From Fidelibacterota bacterium (GTDB lineage Bacteria > Fidelibacterota > UBA8477 > JABMPR01): a DNA stretch of 6,700 nt. Under the pieces are notes generated by a model. The model was not told the DNA's origin. It did no database searches and worked only from the letters and a program-made list of their open reading frames with translations. Each line of letters begins with the position of its first letter. Within the stretch, counting starts at the first letter, position 1. The position numbers and the translations under genes were made by a program. Below are positions 5,783 through 6,700 of the stretch, piece by piece. The stretch spans positions 1 to 6,700 of the forward strand of contig JAUVDF010000053.1 in the NCBI GenBank assembly GCA_030595455.1, read 5' to 3'.

Positions 5783-6685
5783 TTAAAGTCGGTACGTCAT
5801 TGATATTTGGCTAACCCAACCAACAGCGCCAAAACTTTGGGTGGCAGACTCGATCAGCAGACCCTGCCAGTCAATAGCAAATCCTCCTGAAGCACCGGCA
5901 ATAAAATCTGATTCACTGACCCCGGTTTGAAGATCAAAGCGATTCGAGTTTATACCCAGGCGAATTCTAAAACTGGGATGTATAAATATTTCTGTCCCCA
6001 GGGTAAAGCGTAGGAGATTGTTCATCCCATAAATACCCTCCAGATTGAGACGCAGAGGCAAGTGCGCTAAAATTTTGGATGTGCCCAAATGGATTTGGGT
6101 GGGGAAGGTTTCCTCGCCATCTCCAAATGGAGCAGAGGATAAATATAGCCCCACTGTTAGTGAGTCAATTTCCTTATGATAAACCGCGCCCAGGTCATAG
6201 TAGAATGCGTTGTGCTTGGTTTCATCCGCCACCCGATTGAAATGACCAACCCGGCCACCCAGGCGGATAGATTCTGAAAATTTGAATCCGTAGCCCAGGG
6301 CTGTAGCTAGTTCTCGATAATCAAAAGTGTTCAGCGTATTGCCAAAGATATCAGTTTTGTCAAAAGAGCCATAATCAAAATAGATCATTTCAACACTGAG
6401 CCGGTGTTGCTCCAGCGGCAAGACTCCAGCAACAGAATAGCCTTGAATCCCAACCAGATGATTTACGAAACCGGTTTGTATCTGTGAATTACTGATAAAG
6501 CTGAGTCCTGCTGGATTCCCTTGAATATCAAGATTACCGGAAGGCTCAGCGGCACGGCCACCTCCCATAGCAGCAGATCGATTGCTGAAAGGGTAGGTCA
6601 ATAACTGATAAGATGGTGTCTGTGCATAGGTAGTAGCGACCCCAAACAAAAACAGAAGTGCAATATTTTGATACCATTTCTTCAT
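5783..6685 (-). CDS. PorV/PorQ-family outer-membrane beta-barrel protein
   Basis: The 300-residue product resembles the PorV/PorQ family of outer-membrane barrels, some of which serve type IX secretion in Bacteroidetes; others have no known role. It has a signal peptide (MKKWYQ, core IALLFLFGVATTYA, likely cut before QTPSYQ). The family's N-terminal signature follows: YPFSNRSAAMGGGRAAEPSG at 31-50, then NLDIQGNPAGLSF at 51-63. The rest alternates short strands (for example LGYGFKFSESIRLGGRVGHF and FTLGTEIFIHPSFRIRLGIN) and ends in a strand, GWVSQISMTYRL, as barrels do. The frame is also open to an ATG at 6700 on the window edge. ATG 6685 is preferred because MKKWYQ begins a normal signal peptide, although AAGGA (6688-6692) is only 2 nt from it. 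Its promoter lies outside the window. It converges on the repeat protein. Family confidence is good; a secretion role is inference. Confidence 0.82.
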   Translation of the reverse strand: MKKWYQNIALLFLFGVATTYAQTPSYQLLTYPFSNRSAAMGGGRAAEPSGNLDIQGNPAGLSFISNSQIQTGFVNHLVGIQGYSVAGVLPLEQHRLSVEMIYFDYGSFDKTDIFGNTLNTFDYRELATALGYGFKFSESIRLGGRVGHFNRVADETKHNAFYYDLGAVYHKEIDSLTVGLYLSSAPFGDGEETFPTQIHLGTSKILAHLPLRLNLEGIYGMNNLLRFTLGTEIFIHPSFRIRLGINSNRFDLQTGVSESDFIAGASGGFAIDWQGLLIESATQSFGAVGWVSQISMTYRL

Positions 6686-6700
6686 CGTCCTTGTGTACAT

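Noticed and set aside
1..6700. Mobile element, CRISPR array, tRNA or rRNA
   Set aside because: No transposase, integrase, direct-repeat array, tRNA-like cloverleaf or rRNA sequence was seen on either strand.

Overview
The window holds four protein-coding genes and no RNA genes, mobile elements or CRISPR. All four products start with a Sec-type signal peptide, so this is a cell-envelope and export neighbourhood. The organism looks like a Gram-negative bacterium, probably of the FCB group (Bacteroidetes, Marinimicrobia and relatives). The reasons are a PorV/PorQ-like outer-membrane protein, a long exported protein built of FG-GAP/VCBS-type and Ig-like repeats, moderate base composition, and mostly weak ribosome binding sites. 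The phylum is inference; no rRNA or other phylogenetic marker is present.

Layout, left to right. (1) 1-1272, minus strand: an S41-family C-terminal processing peptidase. Its C-terminus runs off the left edge. The catalytic serine is present, but the position of the catalytic lysine is read as glutamate. (2) 1273-1465: a short spacer with two hairpins. (3) 1466-2206, minus strand: an unrecognised exported protein, probably an outer-membrane beta-barrel, whose start is fixed by a strong Shine-Dalgarno. (4) 2207-2480: an AT-rich divergent regulatory region with several small dyads and a candidate promoter. (5) 2481-5711, plus strand: a 1076-residue cysteine-free protein. It has a signal peptide, six DxDxDG-like FG-GAP/VCBS motifs, a charged linker, seven Ig/cadherin-like repeats with an 87-residue period, and a hydrophobic C-terminal tail. 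(6) 5731-5763: a perfect bidirectional terminator. (7) 5783-6685, minus strand: a PorV/PorQ-like beta-barrel, convergent with the repeat protein.

How the genes may work together is inference. The repeat protein looks like a surface or periplasmic binding/adhesion protein, and the two barrels look like outer-membrane components. The S41 peptidase would normally trim or degrade envelope proteins. Only the barrel gene and the peptidase gene could share a transcript, with a 193-bp gap. The repeat protein is transcribed divergently from the barrel gene and convergently with the PorV/PorQ-like gene. The most notable observations are the Lys-to-Glu change in the peptidase and the architecture of the repeat protein.
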